32,283 nucleotides of DNA from Oscillospiraceae bacterium (GCA_016291435.1 JAEEXH010000028.1:1-32283); one strand, 5' to 3'; counted from the first letter of the stretch, positions 17,674 through 25,341 are shown. Notes: generated from the sequence alone by a model not told the origin. A program made the numbers and translations.

Positions 17674-17687
17674 TGGGCATGAAATAT

Positions 17688-17891
17688 TCAGTCATAGTCC
17701 TCGTTCGCGTCTTTCTCACTGAGGTAGAAGCCGAGCGGTACAGTTTCGGGCTCTTCATCGAAGTTCTCCGGCGCGTAGTAGCCGTAGATTGCCCACGCCT
17801 CATCGCCTTCCTCGGTATCGCCGATGACCACCGAAATGCTGTACAGAAACGCCGCATTGATGATCTCGGCCTGCATTGTCTCAAGAAACAT
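17688..17891 (-). pseudogene. 5' part of small conjugative-element gene truncated by IS21
   Basis: The minus strand reads MFLETMQAEIINAAF and continues for 67 residues to NEDYD, where the first bases of the IS terminus supply a TGA stop. An AAGGAGGA ribosome binding site lies 6 bases before the ATG. The rest of the frame is found on the far side of the insertion. The intact product would be 88 residues, acidic in the middle and ending in a basic, aromatic tail. I do not recognise the family. Its place between repA and pcfB suggests a role in the element's maintenance or transfer. The truncated 67-residue form may still be made. Confidence 0.8.
17691..17697. repeat. IS21 target-site duplication, right copy
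   Basis: GTCATAG immediately after the CA of the right terminus, identical to the heptamer at 14741-14747. Confidence 0.93.
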
Positions 17892-17911
17892 CGTGATTCC
17901 TCCTTGTCGTG

Positions 17912-18964
17912 TTAGGTAAACATTCGGTCGATCCCGTCTGAGATGATGCTGCTGTCGCAGAGCCATTGCCACAGACAGGAACGCATATACTTTGCCATGT
18001 GCCGGATCTCGCCGCCGTGCTCGCGCAGAATCCGCTGCCATTCCTCGTCAAAGCTGCAGAGCCAGCCGTATAGTCCGTCATACTCTGCGATATGGGCGTT
18101 GATCCTGTCGATCACCTGATGATACTTCACGGTCTCGCCCTGATACCGTGCTCTCTCCTTGGTTGCCATCTCGGAGAGCGCCAACAGGATCATGTCGAAG
18201 CGCCGGATTGTCGCTTCATCGCTGTTGCTGAGATAATATCGGATGCCGGAAGCCAGCTCCAGTGCCTGCTGCATGACCTTCTGGCTTTGCATGAAGCGGT
18301 AGGAAATCCGGCACTGAACGAGCAGTTCGGTGTCAAGACCGCAGCTCCGGATGATGTCCAGCGTTTCCGCATCCGAAGCACCAAGCTCGTCGGTATAGCC
18401 CATCGCAAGCAGAATCGCATTGCATCCCTGCGGAAGCGGCTCTGCCGCCTCACTCACTCCCTCCGGCTCAGTACCCGCAGGATTCTGAGAGAGTGAGGGA
18501 GATGAGATTTGATTCTTTTCGTATTCTGTTCTATCAGTATTTAATTGCGCGGGATTCTCCAATATCGGTTTCTCCAACGTTGGATTTTCCAATGGTGGTG
18601 AGCGTTCCACTTCTCTGTCCGGCTGAAAATCTTGGTTATCCGCCGGGTTCTCGTAGACCAGATACTCGTTGCCACCCATTCTGCCGTCTGCGGTGCGGAG
18701 CCGCCGACGGGAGATGTAACCGCCTGCCTCGAGCTCTCTGAGCCCGCTGCGCACGCTGTCGATATTGTCTTTGGAGAGCGCTGTCAGACCGGTCAGGGTA
18801 TAGTTCCAGTCGTCCGGCAGGCTCAGGATCACAGTCAACAGACCTTTTGCTTTCAGAGACAGCATTTGGTCTCTAAGATGATACCTTGCCATGACAGTGT
18901 AATTCCTGTCTTTTGGAACGCGGAATACCGTTCCGTTTGGATGTGGGTCGATTGGCTTTGGCAT
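17912..18964 (-). CDS. RepA-type replication initiator of the conjugative element
   Basis: A 350-residue protein whose first 105 residues (TVFRVPKDRNYTVMARYHLR, LSLKAKGLLTVILSLPDDWN, GLRELEAGGYISRRR) match the winged-helix N-terminus of replication-initiator-A/DUF6017-type proteins of Tn1549-like elements. A Pro/Glu/Asn-rich linker at about 110-170 contains near-repeats (LENPTLEKPILENPAQLN). The C-terminal half is helical and less familiar. Such proteins are believed to start replication of the excised circle. AAAGGAG lies 9 bases before the ATG. The gene heads the operon in view and is followed, 20 bases on, by the split small gene. The C-terminal domain assignment is open. Confidence 0.8.
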   Translation of the reverse strand: MPKPIDPHPNGTVFRVPKDRNYTVMARYHLRDQMLSLKAKGLLTVILSLPDDWNYTLTGLTALSKDNIDSVRSGLRELEAGGYISRRRLRTADGRMGGNEYLVYENPADNQDFQPDREVERSPPLENPTLEKPILENPAQLNTDRTEYEKNQISSPSLSQNPAGTEPEGVSEAAEPLPQGCNAILLAMGYTDELGASDAETLDIIRSCGLDTELLVQCRISYRFMQSQKVMQQALELASGIRYYLSNSDEATIRRFDMILLALSEMATKERARYQGETVKYHQVIDRINAHIAEYDGLYGWLCSFDEEWQRILREHGGEIRHMAKYMRSCLWQWLCDSSIISDGIDRMFT

Positions 18965-19021
18965 ATCAATCTGCTCCTTTCAGATGGAATATATTAAATG
19001 AATTATCGTAAAATAGGCATG

Positions 19022-19055
19022 AAAAAAGCCGCCTTACTGAAATCGTAAGACGGCT
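19022..19055 (-). terminator. Rho-independent terminator or attenuator upstream of repA
   Basis: On the minus strand, ten-base arms (GCCGTCTTAC / GTAAGGCGGC, one G-T pair) around a 7-base loop are followed by TTTTTT. It stops transcripts entering repA from the tRNA side. If a repA promoter lies upstream, it would act as an attenuator, since it ends only about 60 bases from the repA start. Confidence 0.85.
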
Positions 19056-19348
19056 AAAAAAGCAAAATATGGCATTGTCAAATTGCACAAACGACGTGTT
19101 GAAAAGCCTCAAACAGGCAAAAAAAGTGAAAAATATTCATTCCGCATACATATTTTGAGGGGCGTTTCCCAGGTCGAAAGTGGCATTTTTCCCGCAAATA
19201 GGGGCATTGAGTACACGCGAATTTCGTTGTTTTGCGGGACAGAGGGTAAAAACTCAAAGTGAAAAAAAAGTGAAAACCCTTGAAAAACAGCTGCAAATAG
19301 CGAATTATTTTTCACTATTCGGAAATATTTAACAATACCGAAGACAAG

Positions 19349-19391
19349 AAAAATGACGAAAGTGCGTATTTTCCGCGCTTTCGTCATTTTT
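19349..19391 (-). terminator. Terminator of tRNA-Val
   Basis: Arms of about 18 bases (AAAAATGACGAAAG... and complement, one mismatch) with a T5 tract, directly after the 3' end of the tRNA gene. The A/T-rich flanks make it work in both directions. Confidence 0.9.
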
Positions 19392-19398
19392 GAGAGAG

Positions 19399-19472
<74 letters not shown>

Positions 19473-19489
19473 GTTATCGTTACCTGTAT

Positions 19490-19518
19490 ATTATATCATA
19501 TCTTTGCAGATTTGTCAA
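19490..19518 (-). promoter_or_regulatory. Consensus promoter of tRNA-Val
   Basis: On the minus strand, TTGACA (19513-19518) and TATAAT (19490-19495) are separated by 17 bases, perfect consensus, with the -10 box 17 bases before the mature tRNA 5' end. Confidence 0.92.
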
Positions 19519-19926
19519 GTGCCAATTTGACATTTTTATGATGTGCGAAAAATGACGCATCACCGCGCATCTGAATGGGGGCTGCACGGGCATGCGGTCC
19601 GTGATGTTCCTGTTAGGGCGCGGCGTCAGAAATGAGCGCGGGCAGCCGTTTCTTCACAGCAGATCCTTTCCTTCTCAGATACTACAATATAATAGTATTA
19701 AAAATGCAATGCGCAATGGCTGCGGCAGATCTTCCGGTTCCCCGTGCTTTTCAGGCGGCACAAGATGTGGTATCTGATTCCCGGCAGTGCCGCCGGATAT
19801 AGGGCGGCGCAAAAAAATGACAAATCTGAAATATTACGATCGCCATAAAACATATCGCTTTATGACAATTCTGCACAAAACCGGTATTTGTTAGCTGTAT
19901 AATTTGTAAAATGTCGTTGAATCGAC
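19519..19926. other. Non-coding stretch upstream of the SipW operon
   Basis: No gene is supported here. It contains a GC-rich hairpin at 19788-19810 (GTGCCGCC / GGGCGGCGC) followed by seven As, and two runs of ACAAATCTG-like sequence that recur in both flanking promoters. The A-run after the stem would give no U-tract on either strand, so it is not a standard terminator. Confidence 0.5.
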
Positions 19927-19955
19927 TTGACAAATCTGACGATGTATGGTATACT
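19927..19955 (+). promoter_or_regulatory. Consensus promoter of the SipW/BsaA-like operon
   Basis: TTGACA (19927-19932), a 17-base spacer, and TATACT (19950-19955). It stands about 155 bases before the signal peptidase start, so the transcript has a long leader. Confidence 0.88.
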
Positions 19956-19961
19956 AAATCA

Positions 19962-20105
19962 TCAACCAATGGGGAAGCTATACCTGTTTCGGGTGTGCAG
20001 GCGTACTGAGCGGCCAGCTCCCTTCACTTGCACGGGCTCTGCGGAGCACCGTACTCTCTGCGGGCATCTGTTTGAATGCTGCAGTGCAATGTTATAGGAG
20101 GAAAA
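19962..20105 (+). promoter_or_regulatory. Structured 5' leader of the SipW operon, class unknown
   Basis: Between the promoter and the ribosome binding site the RNA can fold into a helix GGG-(GA)-AGCT (19972-19979) with AGCTCCC (20016-20022) enclosing a CCTG/CAGG hairpin, and a second helix TTGCAC (20028-20033) with GTGCAA (20084-20089) enclosing GCTC-TGCG-GAGC (20036-20047). The second helix ends 7 bases before the AGGAGG site. I find no signature of a named riboswitch, T-box or small RNA that I can recognise. Confidence 0.5.
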
Positions 20106-20109
20106 GCCG

Positions 20110-20751
20110 ATGGACCAGAACAGCCAGAGCCCGCCGGAGAAAAAGGGCTATCTCATCTATGTCATTGTCCGCAAGATCATTGTATATTTACTGTGTATCG
20201 CCATTGTTGTCGGCGCGATCCTGTTCGCTTCGAGCAGGACACCCGATAAGTCACTGTTCGGATACCGCTATTATACCGTGATTACGCCTTCGATGACGCC
20301 TGCCTACAAGGTCGGCGACATGGTGTTCGTACAGATCACCGATGCCGATGACATTGCAGTCGGGGATGTGATCACCTTTAATCCTTCCGGCGACAGCGAA
20401 GCATATCTGACGCACCGCGTGACCGAAAAGCTGACGAATTATGAGGGAACCGGTGTCACATGCTTCCGTACCAAGGGTGATGCGAACGATTCCGAGGATG
20501 CCTTCCTCATTGATGAGGCAAGAGTCATCGGGCGCGTGAAATTCGGCGTCCCGAAGCTCGGCTATATTGTCCGCTTTGTGCAGCTTCGGTGGTATTTTAT
20601 CCTGCCGATCCTGCTTCTGATCGGGGTGATGCTCCGCTTGCTGCGTGCCTATTTCGCTGATGATGAGGATAATGCAGAAGATGAAGCGGACAGCGGCTCC
20701 AATCCGACAGAATCTCAGGCTGATGCAGCCAAAATCCAAGAAAAGGAGTAG
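20110..20751 (+). CDS. sipW: SipW-like (ER-type) signal peptidase I
   Basis: A 213-residue membrane peptidase that removes signal peptides from a restricted set of secreted proteins. A transmembrane helix at about 22-40 is followed by the catalytic serine in VITPSMTPAYKVGD (S61). The second catalytic residue is His in LTHRV (H102), not Lys, which marks the SipW/SPC18 class. KGDANDSED (123-130) gives the conserved acidic residues, and a second helix (YFILPILLLIGVMLRLL) lies near the C-terminus, ending in an acidic cytoplasmic tail. AGGAGG stands 8 bases upstream. The stop is 6 bases before the BsaA-like gene, which it very likely serves, as SipW does for TasA in Bacillus and for BsaA in Clostridium perfringens. 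Confidence 0.92.
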   Translation: MDQNSQSPPEKKGYLIYVIVRKIIVYLLCIAIVVGAILFASSRTPDKSLFGYRYYTVITPSMTPAYKVGDMVFVQITDADDIAVGDVITFNPSGDSEAYLTHRVTEKLTNYEGTGVTCFRTKGDANDSEDAFLIDEARVIGRVKFGVPKLGYIVRFVQLRWYFILPILLLIGVMLRLLRAYFADDEDNAEDEADSGSNPTESQADAAKIQEKE

Positions 20752-20757
20752 AGAATT

Positions 20758-22065
20758 ATGAAGAAGAACAGCAAGAAGAACGAACGCCGTGCGCTGATCG
20801 GCGCACTGTGCCTCGCTGCGGTGATTGCCGGAGGCTCGACCTTTGCGTGGTTCACCAGCAAGGATGAGGTTACGAACCGTCTGACGGCTTCCGCGGATTA
20901 CGGCGTGAGCATCGTCGAAGACTTCACTCCGCCTGAGGACTGGCTCCCGGGTCAGAAGATCAACAAGGATGTCTCCGCTGTCAATACAGGCAATGTTGAC
21001 GCATATGTCCGTCTGGCGATTCTGAACGATCTGAAGGTCAATGTGAAGGGCAGCGGCGCTGGTGTGGATTCTGATGCAACTGCTCTCCCGACTGCTCCTA
21101 CCGATGAGGAATTTGTTGAGCTGAATCTCACCGCTGTGGAAGGCACTGCTCAGACCGCTACTGCGAATGCAGTTGCTAAGACCGCGAATTCTGTCAGCAC
21201 GCTGCAGGCAGGCGGCACTTTGGTCTGGACACCGGACGGCGCTGTGCAGCCTACGGATGCGCAGAATGTTTCTGCGGGCGATGATGTTACAAACACCGAT
21301 CCTGATTATGATGAAGCTGATCAGTTCAAGCCTACGAAGACCGGTCTCTACATCTTCAAGAGAACTGTGTATGAGGATCCCAACGGCAAAGAAGTGAAGT
21401 ATTCCGGCTACTTCTACGATAAGGATACTGGTAAGTACTACGCACTCGAGACTGAGCCGAACACCGTCTATATCAACGGCATTACTGTGACGGATGCAAA
21501 CAATGACGGCGTTCCGGAGTCCGTTTCCGGCGTCAAGCTTGCAACCACCAAGGATATCACGGTCAGCAATACCGATACCGCTGCGCCGAAGCTGATCGAC
21601 ATCAAGTGGTATAAGGGCGCAGTCGGCGAGACCGGCGAGTCAAACGCGAACAATGTCACAGCAGGTAACACGGCCGCAACCTGGATCCAGCTCTCCTATG
21701 AGGGTGTGACCGGCAAGCCGATCCTGATCGACATCGAGCTGGCAAGCGGCTGGGCGGACAACTGGACCTACATCCAGACCAACAATGATCCGAAGGTCGA
21801 TGACAAGAACGACTTTGGCTACTTCTACTACAATGACATCGTCAAGGCTGGCAACACCACGCCGAAGCTGATCGACAGCGTCACGCTCGACAGCGCAGTC
21901 ACGCAGGATGCCTACAACGATCTCGTCTATGATCTGAGTGTCGTGCTCGACAGCGTCCAGATCGCAAAGAATGAGGATCAGACGAATTACACCAACGACA
22001 CGATCAAGACATGGCGGAACGGTGCAAGCGTCAACGCAGGCACCGGCAAGCCCACCTGGAACTGA
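20758..22065 (+). CDS. BsaA/TasA-like secreted fibre or matrix protein
   Basis: A 435-residue secreted protein with a SipW-type leader: basic MKKNSKKNERR, hydrophobic LIGALCLAAVIAGGSTFAWF, then TSKDEVTNRLTASADY. The segment VNTGNVDAYVRLAI is the hallmark of the TasA/camelysin/BsaA group, in which beta-sandwich subunits form extracellular fibres. The C-terminal VVLDSVQIAKNEDQTNY followed by KTW fits the family's usual ADAIQ...W ending. The long middle part (about 110-330) is Asp/Asn/Thr-rich and less conserved. Codon choice is strongly biased, suggesting high expression. It follows sipW at 6 bases with AAAAGGAG in the last sipW codons. It is probably the major subunit; the polymer itself is an inference. 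Confidence 0.85.
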   Translation: MKKNSKKNERRALIGALCLAAVIAGGSTFAWFTSKDEVTNRLTASADYGVSIVEDFTPPEDWLPGQKINKDVSAVNTGNVDAYVRLAILNDLKVNVKGSGAGVDSDATALPTAPTDEEFVELNLTAVEGTAQTATANAVAKTANSVSTLQAGGTLVWTPDGAVQPTDAQNVSAGDDVTNTDPDYDEADQFKPTKTGLYIFKRTVYEDPNGKEVKYSGYFYDKDTGKYYALETEPNTVYINGITVTDANNDGVPESVSGVKLATTKDITVSNTDTAAPKLIDIKWYKGAVGETGESNANNVTAGNTAATWIQLSYEGVTGKPILIDIELASGWADNWTYIQTNNDPKVDDKNDFGYFYYNDIVKAGNTTPKLIDSVTLDSAVTQDAYNDLVYDLSVVLDSVQIAKNEDQTNYTNDTIKTWRNGASVNAGTGKPTWN

Positions 22066-22149
22066 TTTTATGGCTGAGACCGGAGGGGTCAGAAGCATAA
22101 AAGGCATTTCCGTGACACGGTAAAATAAGCATATGGAGGAGGCTGGCGA

Positions 22150-22911
22150 ATGAGCATCAAACGGTTGATGACTGCTCTGACGGCGGGCCTCCTCCTTTTT
22201 TCCTGTCAGTCTCTGACAGCTTTTGCGGAGGTCGCTCTGCCCGAGGGTGCGGTAAAGGGACTTCCGGAGAGGCTGACCGCGATGGATTCTGAGGGCAATG
22301 CAGTCAGCTCCGATACGGGCGAATATTTCTTCCATGTGGAGGATATGGACTACGGTGTGACCTACACGAAGGATGTCCAGCTCATGAATCTGCGCGATGA
22401 CAAATCGTACCATATCTATTTCTATGTGGAGCCGCTCTGGAAGGACGGCGAGATCGACCTGGAGGAAGGCTGCGACTGCACCTTCTGGCTGGACGGGCAG
22501 GAGGTCTACCGCGGCAAGGTGACCGGCGAGCCCTATGACGGCTACATGGATCTGACCAAAGAGGTGCTGGACTGCGGCAATTATGCCCCGGGCGAGTCGC
22601 ACACGCTGCGGTGCTCTGTGATCTGGAATGATCTCGATGTGCTGGTCGGCGTGGATAACGGGCATCGGCTTGTCGATATCGACGGCGAGCATGTGCTGGT
22701 CGGCTCGCAGGATTCCGGCTATGTCGAGGGTGAGATCGAGTTCAAGTGGATCTTCTATGCCGCTGTGGATGAGACCTATGATCCGCCGAAAACCGGCTTT
22801 CTCGCCGCAGACAGCCGTTTCTGGATCCTCTGCATCGCAGTGCTCAGCGTTCTGACATGCGGCATGATCGTGCTCGTGCTTCTCAAGAAGAAGCGGAAAC
22901 AGAAGCAATGA
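22150..22911 (+). CDS. Secreted protein with PPKTG cell-wall sorting signal
   Basis: A 253-residue protein with a signal peptide (MSIKRLMTALTAGLLLFSCQSLTAFA) and a classical C-terminal sorting signal: PPKTG at 212-216, a hydrophobic helix (FWILCIAVLSVLTCGMIVLVLL), and the basic tail KKKRKQKQ. The body is a beta-rich, Asp/Glu-rich domain (FHVEDMDYGVTYTKDVQL, SHTLRCSVIWNDLD) resembling the other fibre-type proteins in this locus. The next gene, a class B sortase, overlaps by ATGA and is the obvious partner enzyme. I infer that it anchors a fibre to the wall; substrate choice of this sortase is not shown by the sequence. GGAGGAGG-type ribosome binding site present. Confidence 0.85.
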   Translation: MSIKRLMTALTAGLLLFSCQSLTAFAEVALPEGAVKGLPERLTAMDSEGNAVSSDTGEYFFHVEDMDYGVTYTKDVQLMNLRDDKSYHIYFYVEPLWKDGEIDLEEGCDCTFWLDGQEVYRGKVTGEPYDGYMDLTKEVLDCGNYAPGESHTLRCSVIWNDLDVLVGVDNGHRLVDIDGEHVLVGSQDSGYVEGEIEFKWIFYAAVDETYDPPKTGFLAADSRFWILCIAVLSVLTCGMIVLVLLKKKRKQKQ

Positions 22912-23666
22912 AGCGCGGGTTTCTGATCTGCGCGCTGATTGTTCTGCTTGCAGCGGGTGCATACTGCGGCTGGCGCTACTATCAGGCGGAAATCCTGCCG
23001 GAGCAGCAGCTCACCGAAGCGAATGAACAGCAGGAGCAGCTGTTCGACGCGATCCGCCCGCCGGAGGAGTCTTCACAGCAGGCGTCGGACGGAGAGCCCG
23101 CTGCGCCTGAGAACCCGCTCGCAGATGCCGAGGCGGTCAATTCCGACACAGTCGGCTGGCTGACCGTGCCCGGCACACATATTGATTATCCCGTCTGTCA
23201 GGCCGCGGACAATGACTTTTATCTGCACAACGGCTTTGATAGAAAGCCGAATTACGGGCTCGGCTGCCCGTTTCTCGATTACCGCTGCGAGGGCGATTTC
23301 AGCGGGTTCAATTCGATCATCTACGGGCATCATATCACGAAGCAGCGCATGTTTGCGGATATTGCAAAATACAAGGATAAAGCATTTTTTCGGGCGCACC
23401 CGACGGGCAGTCTTGTGCTGCGGGACGGTATACATGAGATCCGTTTCTTTGCATACCTGACCGTGCCGAGCACTGCGCCTGCCTATCATGCGGTGTTCCT
23501 GACCGACGGCGAACGGCAGGATTATCTCGATTATCTCTTTGCGGAGGCGGTCTGGAGCACTGTTGATCCCGCCGAAATCCATACGGATATGCACCTGATC
23601 CTGCTCTCAACCTGCACTTATGAGTTCAACGAGGCACGGGGCGTTCTGGTCGGTATCCTGCAATAA
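22908..23666 (+). CDS. srtB: Class B sortase
   Basis: A 252-residue membrane-anchored transpeptidase that cleaves sorting motifs and joins proteins to peptidoglycan. An N-terminal membrane anchor (FLICALIVLLAAGAYCGW) and an Ala/Glu/Pro linker precede the catalytic domain. Its His is H141 in IIYGHHI, Cys is C236 in LLSTCTYEF, and Arg is R244 in NEARGVLVG. The VGWLTVPGTHIDYPVCQ segment and the insertion between His and Cys are typical of class B. The ATG overlaps the stop of the PPKTG gene, with no strong ribosome binding site, so translation is coupled. It is the last gene of this plus-strand operon. Confidence 0.94.
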   Translation: MKRGFLICALIVLLAAGAYCGWRYYQAEILPEQQLTEANEQQEQLFDAIRPPEESSQQASDGEPAAPENPLADAEAVNSDTVGWLTVPGTHIDYPVCQAADNDFYLHNGFDRKPNYGLGCPFLDYRCEGDFSGFNSIIYGHHITKQRMFADIAKYKDKAFFRAHPTGSLVLRDGIHEIRFFAYLTVPSTAPAYHAVFLTDGERQDYLDYLFAEAVWSTVDPAEIHTDMHLILLSTCTYEFNEARGVLVGILQ

Positions 23667-23692
23667 AGTGCTGCATCCGAAGAACATGAAAA

Positions 23693-23737
23693 AGCACCGC
23701 ACATCCGCAGAGACACGGAGTGCGGTGCTATTCTTTT
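23693..23737 (+). terminator. Terminator after srtB
   Basis: Ten-base arms (AGCACCGCAC / GTGCGGTGCT), extended by an inner CCG/CGG step, with TTCTTTTTCC following. It overlaps the 3' end of the convergent second signal peptidase gene. Confidence 0.88.
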
Positions 23738-24216
23738 TCCTTGCTGAGCCGCACGGAGATCAGAAGGATCACCGCCAGCATGGAGACTGTCACGATTCCC
23801 GCCGTGCTTCGCAGAAACGCGGCCGCATAGCCGAGCTTCGGGATGCTCAGAACGATCTTCCCGAGATAGGTTTCCTCTGTGACAGGGGCGTCTTCGCTGT
23901 TGTTCGCATCGCCCTTTGTGATGATGCCTTCTTCTTCGATGCGGACCGCGCGGTGCGTGACCAGCATCCGATCCCCGGTGCGGAACGAAATGACATCGCC
24001 CGCGCGGATCTCGGAAAAGGGCGTGTTTCGATTGACAACGCAGACGCTTCCGACGGGGATCGCAGGGGACATGGAGCCGGTCGTCACCACATAGAAGCGG
24101 AAGCCGCAGCAGATGAGCAGCAGCAGCGCGGCGGCGGCAGCAAGAAACAGATATTTCAGGACGGTTCCTGCGGCATGAAGCACCTTTTTCAGCGGGATCA
24201 CCCCTTTCGGCAGCAT
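23728..24216 (-). CDS. Second SipW-like (ER-type) signal peptidase I
   Basis: A 162-residue membrane peptidase of the same class as the one upstream but shorter and clearly diverged. A transmembrane helix at 20-37 precedes VVTTGSMSPAIPVG with Ser48. His88 lies in VTHRAV, and KGDANNSEDAPV carries the acidic residues. A C-terminal helix is followed by a short charged tail. It is transcribed away from the 24556 operon and from its own promoter, about 32 bases of leader before the ATG I chose. No good ribosome binding site precedes that ATG, while AAAGGGGTGA lies inside the first codons, so a start some 30 bases further in cannot be excluded. It may process the subunits encoded next door. Confidence 0.88.
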   Translation of the reverse strand: MLPKGVIPLKKVLHAAGTVLKYLFLAAAAALLLLICCGFRFYVVTTGSMSPAIPVGSVCVVNRNTPFSEIRAGDVISFRTGDRMLVTHRAVRIEEEGIITKGDANNSEDAPVTEETYLGKIVLSIPKLGYAAAFLRSTAGIVTVSMLAVILLISVRLSKEKE

Positions 24217-24254
24217 CGGAATATACGGCGCAGTGATATGCGGGTTCCGCTTTC

Positions 24255-24283
24255 ATTATACCACAATCCGCATGGCATTTCAA
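24255..24283 (-). promoter_or_regulatory. Promoter of the second SipW-like peptidase
   Basis: On the minus strand, TTGAAA (24278-24283), a 17-base spacer, and TATAAT (24255-24260). Confidence 0.82.
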
Positions 24284-24429
24284 GTGCATTTTTTCGTAAA
24301 ATCGAAGAAATTGCGCGAAAGCGCGGCGGATTGTGCAGCGCGCATGCGAGCCGGTATGCATTATAGCCGAACCGGTATACTGAAATTCATGCAAATCGCC
24401 AAAACTATGCCGCAGAGCTTCTGCGGCAG

Positions 24430-24458
24430 TTGCATTTTACGCGTATTTGTGATATAAT
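24430..24458 (+). promoter_or_regulatory. Promoter of the adhesin operon
   Basis: TTGCAT (24430-24435), a 17-base spacer, and a perfect TATAAT (24453-24458), about 98 bases before the first gene. Confidence 0.78.
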
Positions 24459-24555
24459 AAACAGTAAGTATATCTGATAGTAAAATCGGATTCTTATACC
24501 CATTTGTCCGGCAGCTGCATGCTGAAACGGAAATTACAGAAAGGAGGGATCCTGT

Positions 24556-25341
24556 ATGACACAGAAGCTCAGTCTGCGCAGACTGCTTCGCAAAGATGAC
24601 CGCAGAAAGCTGCTCATCGCGCTGCTTTTGTTGCTGGCCGTTATCCTGCTGACCAAGGGGATGTTTGCGCTGCTGCACAGCACGGATTCCTCTACCAACC
24701 GCTTCAAATCAACAAATCTCGGCAATATCGTGCTGCTGGAGCCGACATGGGACAGCACCGGCCATGATATGGCAAAGACGGCTGAGCCCGGCATGGTCAT
24801 CCCGAAGGATCCCTACGCTGTCAATGACAGCCAGCTGAACATGTATATCCGGCTGAAATTCACTGTAAATCTCGGTGAATTCGATGCCTCAGGCAAAACG
24901 GACAAATACAGGGAAGAATTCAACGCGGATGCCGATGAGAGAGATCAGCGCCGTCTGCGCGGTATCCTTTCTGCGATCATGCAGGAGGAAGGCACTGCCT
25001 TCGTCTCGGCGGAGACTTCTGCTGCGCAGACCGAGGACTGGACGGTCTTAAGTCTAAATCCCGCATTTGCAGCGGATCCGCAGAATTACAGCGAGGACGA
25101 AGACGAGCTCGTCTATTACTTCTACTACATCGCAGATACAGGAAATATGGCAGTCACCGCACCAGGAGCTGCAACGCCGGAGCTCTTTGATCATCTGGTG
25201 ATGCCGGTCTACAAGAAGGAGTGGCTCGGCGTATTTGATCAGCCCTATTCGATCACCGTGGCGGCAGAGGGTCTGCCGGTCGGCAGCGAGGGTGCCATGA
25301 CGGTCGAGCAGGCGATCGCTGCTTTTACGGCAGCAGCATAA
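24556..25341 (+). CDS. SipW-type secreted subunit, minor fibre protein candidate
   Basis: A 261-residue protein with a basic N-terminus (LSLRRLLRKDDRRK) and a hydrophobic leader (LLIALLLLLAVILLTKGMFALL), followed by HSTDSSTNRFKSTNLGNIVL. The STxxxTNxF then GNI pattern just after the leader is that of SipW-dependent secreted proteins. The segment PYAVNDSQLNMYIRLKFTVN resembles the N-x-G/V-D-x-YVR core of the TasA/BsaA group. The C-terminal MTVEQAIAAF is compatible with the usual family ending. There is no sorting signal. AAAGGAGG lies 8 bases upstream, and the gene is followed after 18 bases by the giant adhesin gene. Family membership is inferred from short motifs. Confidence 0.7.
   Translation: MTQKLSLRRLLRKDDRRKLLIALLLLLAVILLTKGMFALLHSTDSSTNRFKSTNLGNIVLLEPTWDSTGHDMAKTAEPGMVIPKDPYAVNDSQLNMYIRLKFTVNLGEFDASGKTDKYREEFNADADERDQRRLRGILSAIMQEEGTAFVSAETSAAQTEDWTVLSLNPAFAADPQNYSEDEDELVYYFYYIADTGNMAVTAPGAATPELFDHLVMPVYKKEWLGVFDQPYSITVAAEGLPVGSEGAMTVEQAIAAFTAAA

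Larger units (their letters stand above)
14748..17690 (+). mobile_element. Complete IS21-family insertion sequence (2,943 bases)
   Basis: The element starts TG and ends CA. Its terminal inverted repeats (14748-14772 and 17666-17690) match at 19 of 25 positions, and it is flanked by a 7-base direct duplication. It carries istA, istB and a third small frame, all on the plus strand, opposite to the conjugation operon. Several GGAAAGC motifs repeat at both ends in inverted orientation, as in other IS21 elements where the transposase binds multiple end sites. Intact genes, ends and target duplication suggest a recent insertion. Confidence 0.95.
18985..19398. other. Non-coding AT-rich stretch between repA and tRNA-Val
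   Basis: No convincing gene is present; the frames here lack ribosome binding sites and read as low-complexity. It contains a hairpin near the repA start, a short GCCT-AGGC stem around 19108, a TTGACA-like box on the minus strand (19077-19082) without a good partner, and the tRNA terminator. As the region just upstream of a replication initiator and next to a tRNA gene it may contain the element's boundary or origin, but I see no direct repeat that would prove either. Confidence 0.5.
24217..24555. other. Divergent control region between second SipW and the adhesin operon
   Basis: No gene. It holds the two outward promoters and a hairpin with 7-base arms (CCGCAGA / TCTGCGG, 24410-24426) that ends 4 bases before the plus-strand -35 box, a possible regulator site. 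Confidence 0.6.

Noticed and set aside
19109-19387. Small minus-strand protein between repA and tRNA-Val
   Set aside because: Low-complexity Phe-rich sequence, overlaps the tRNA terminator, no ribosome binding site.
19788-19817. Terminator at the GC-rich hairpin near 19800
   Set aside because: The stem is followed by an A-run on the plus strand and by no T-run on the minus strand, so it does not fit a terminator.
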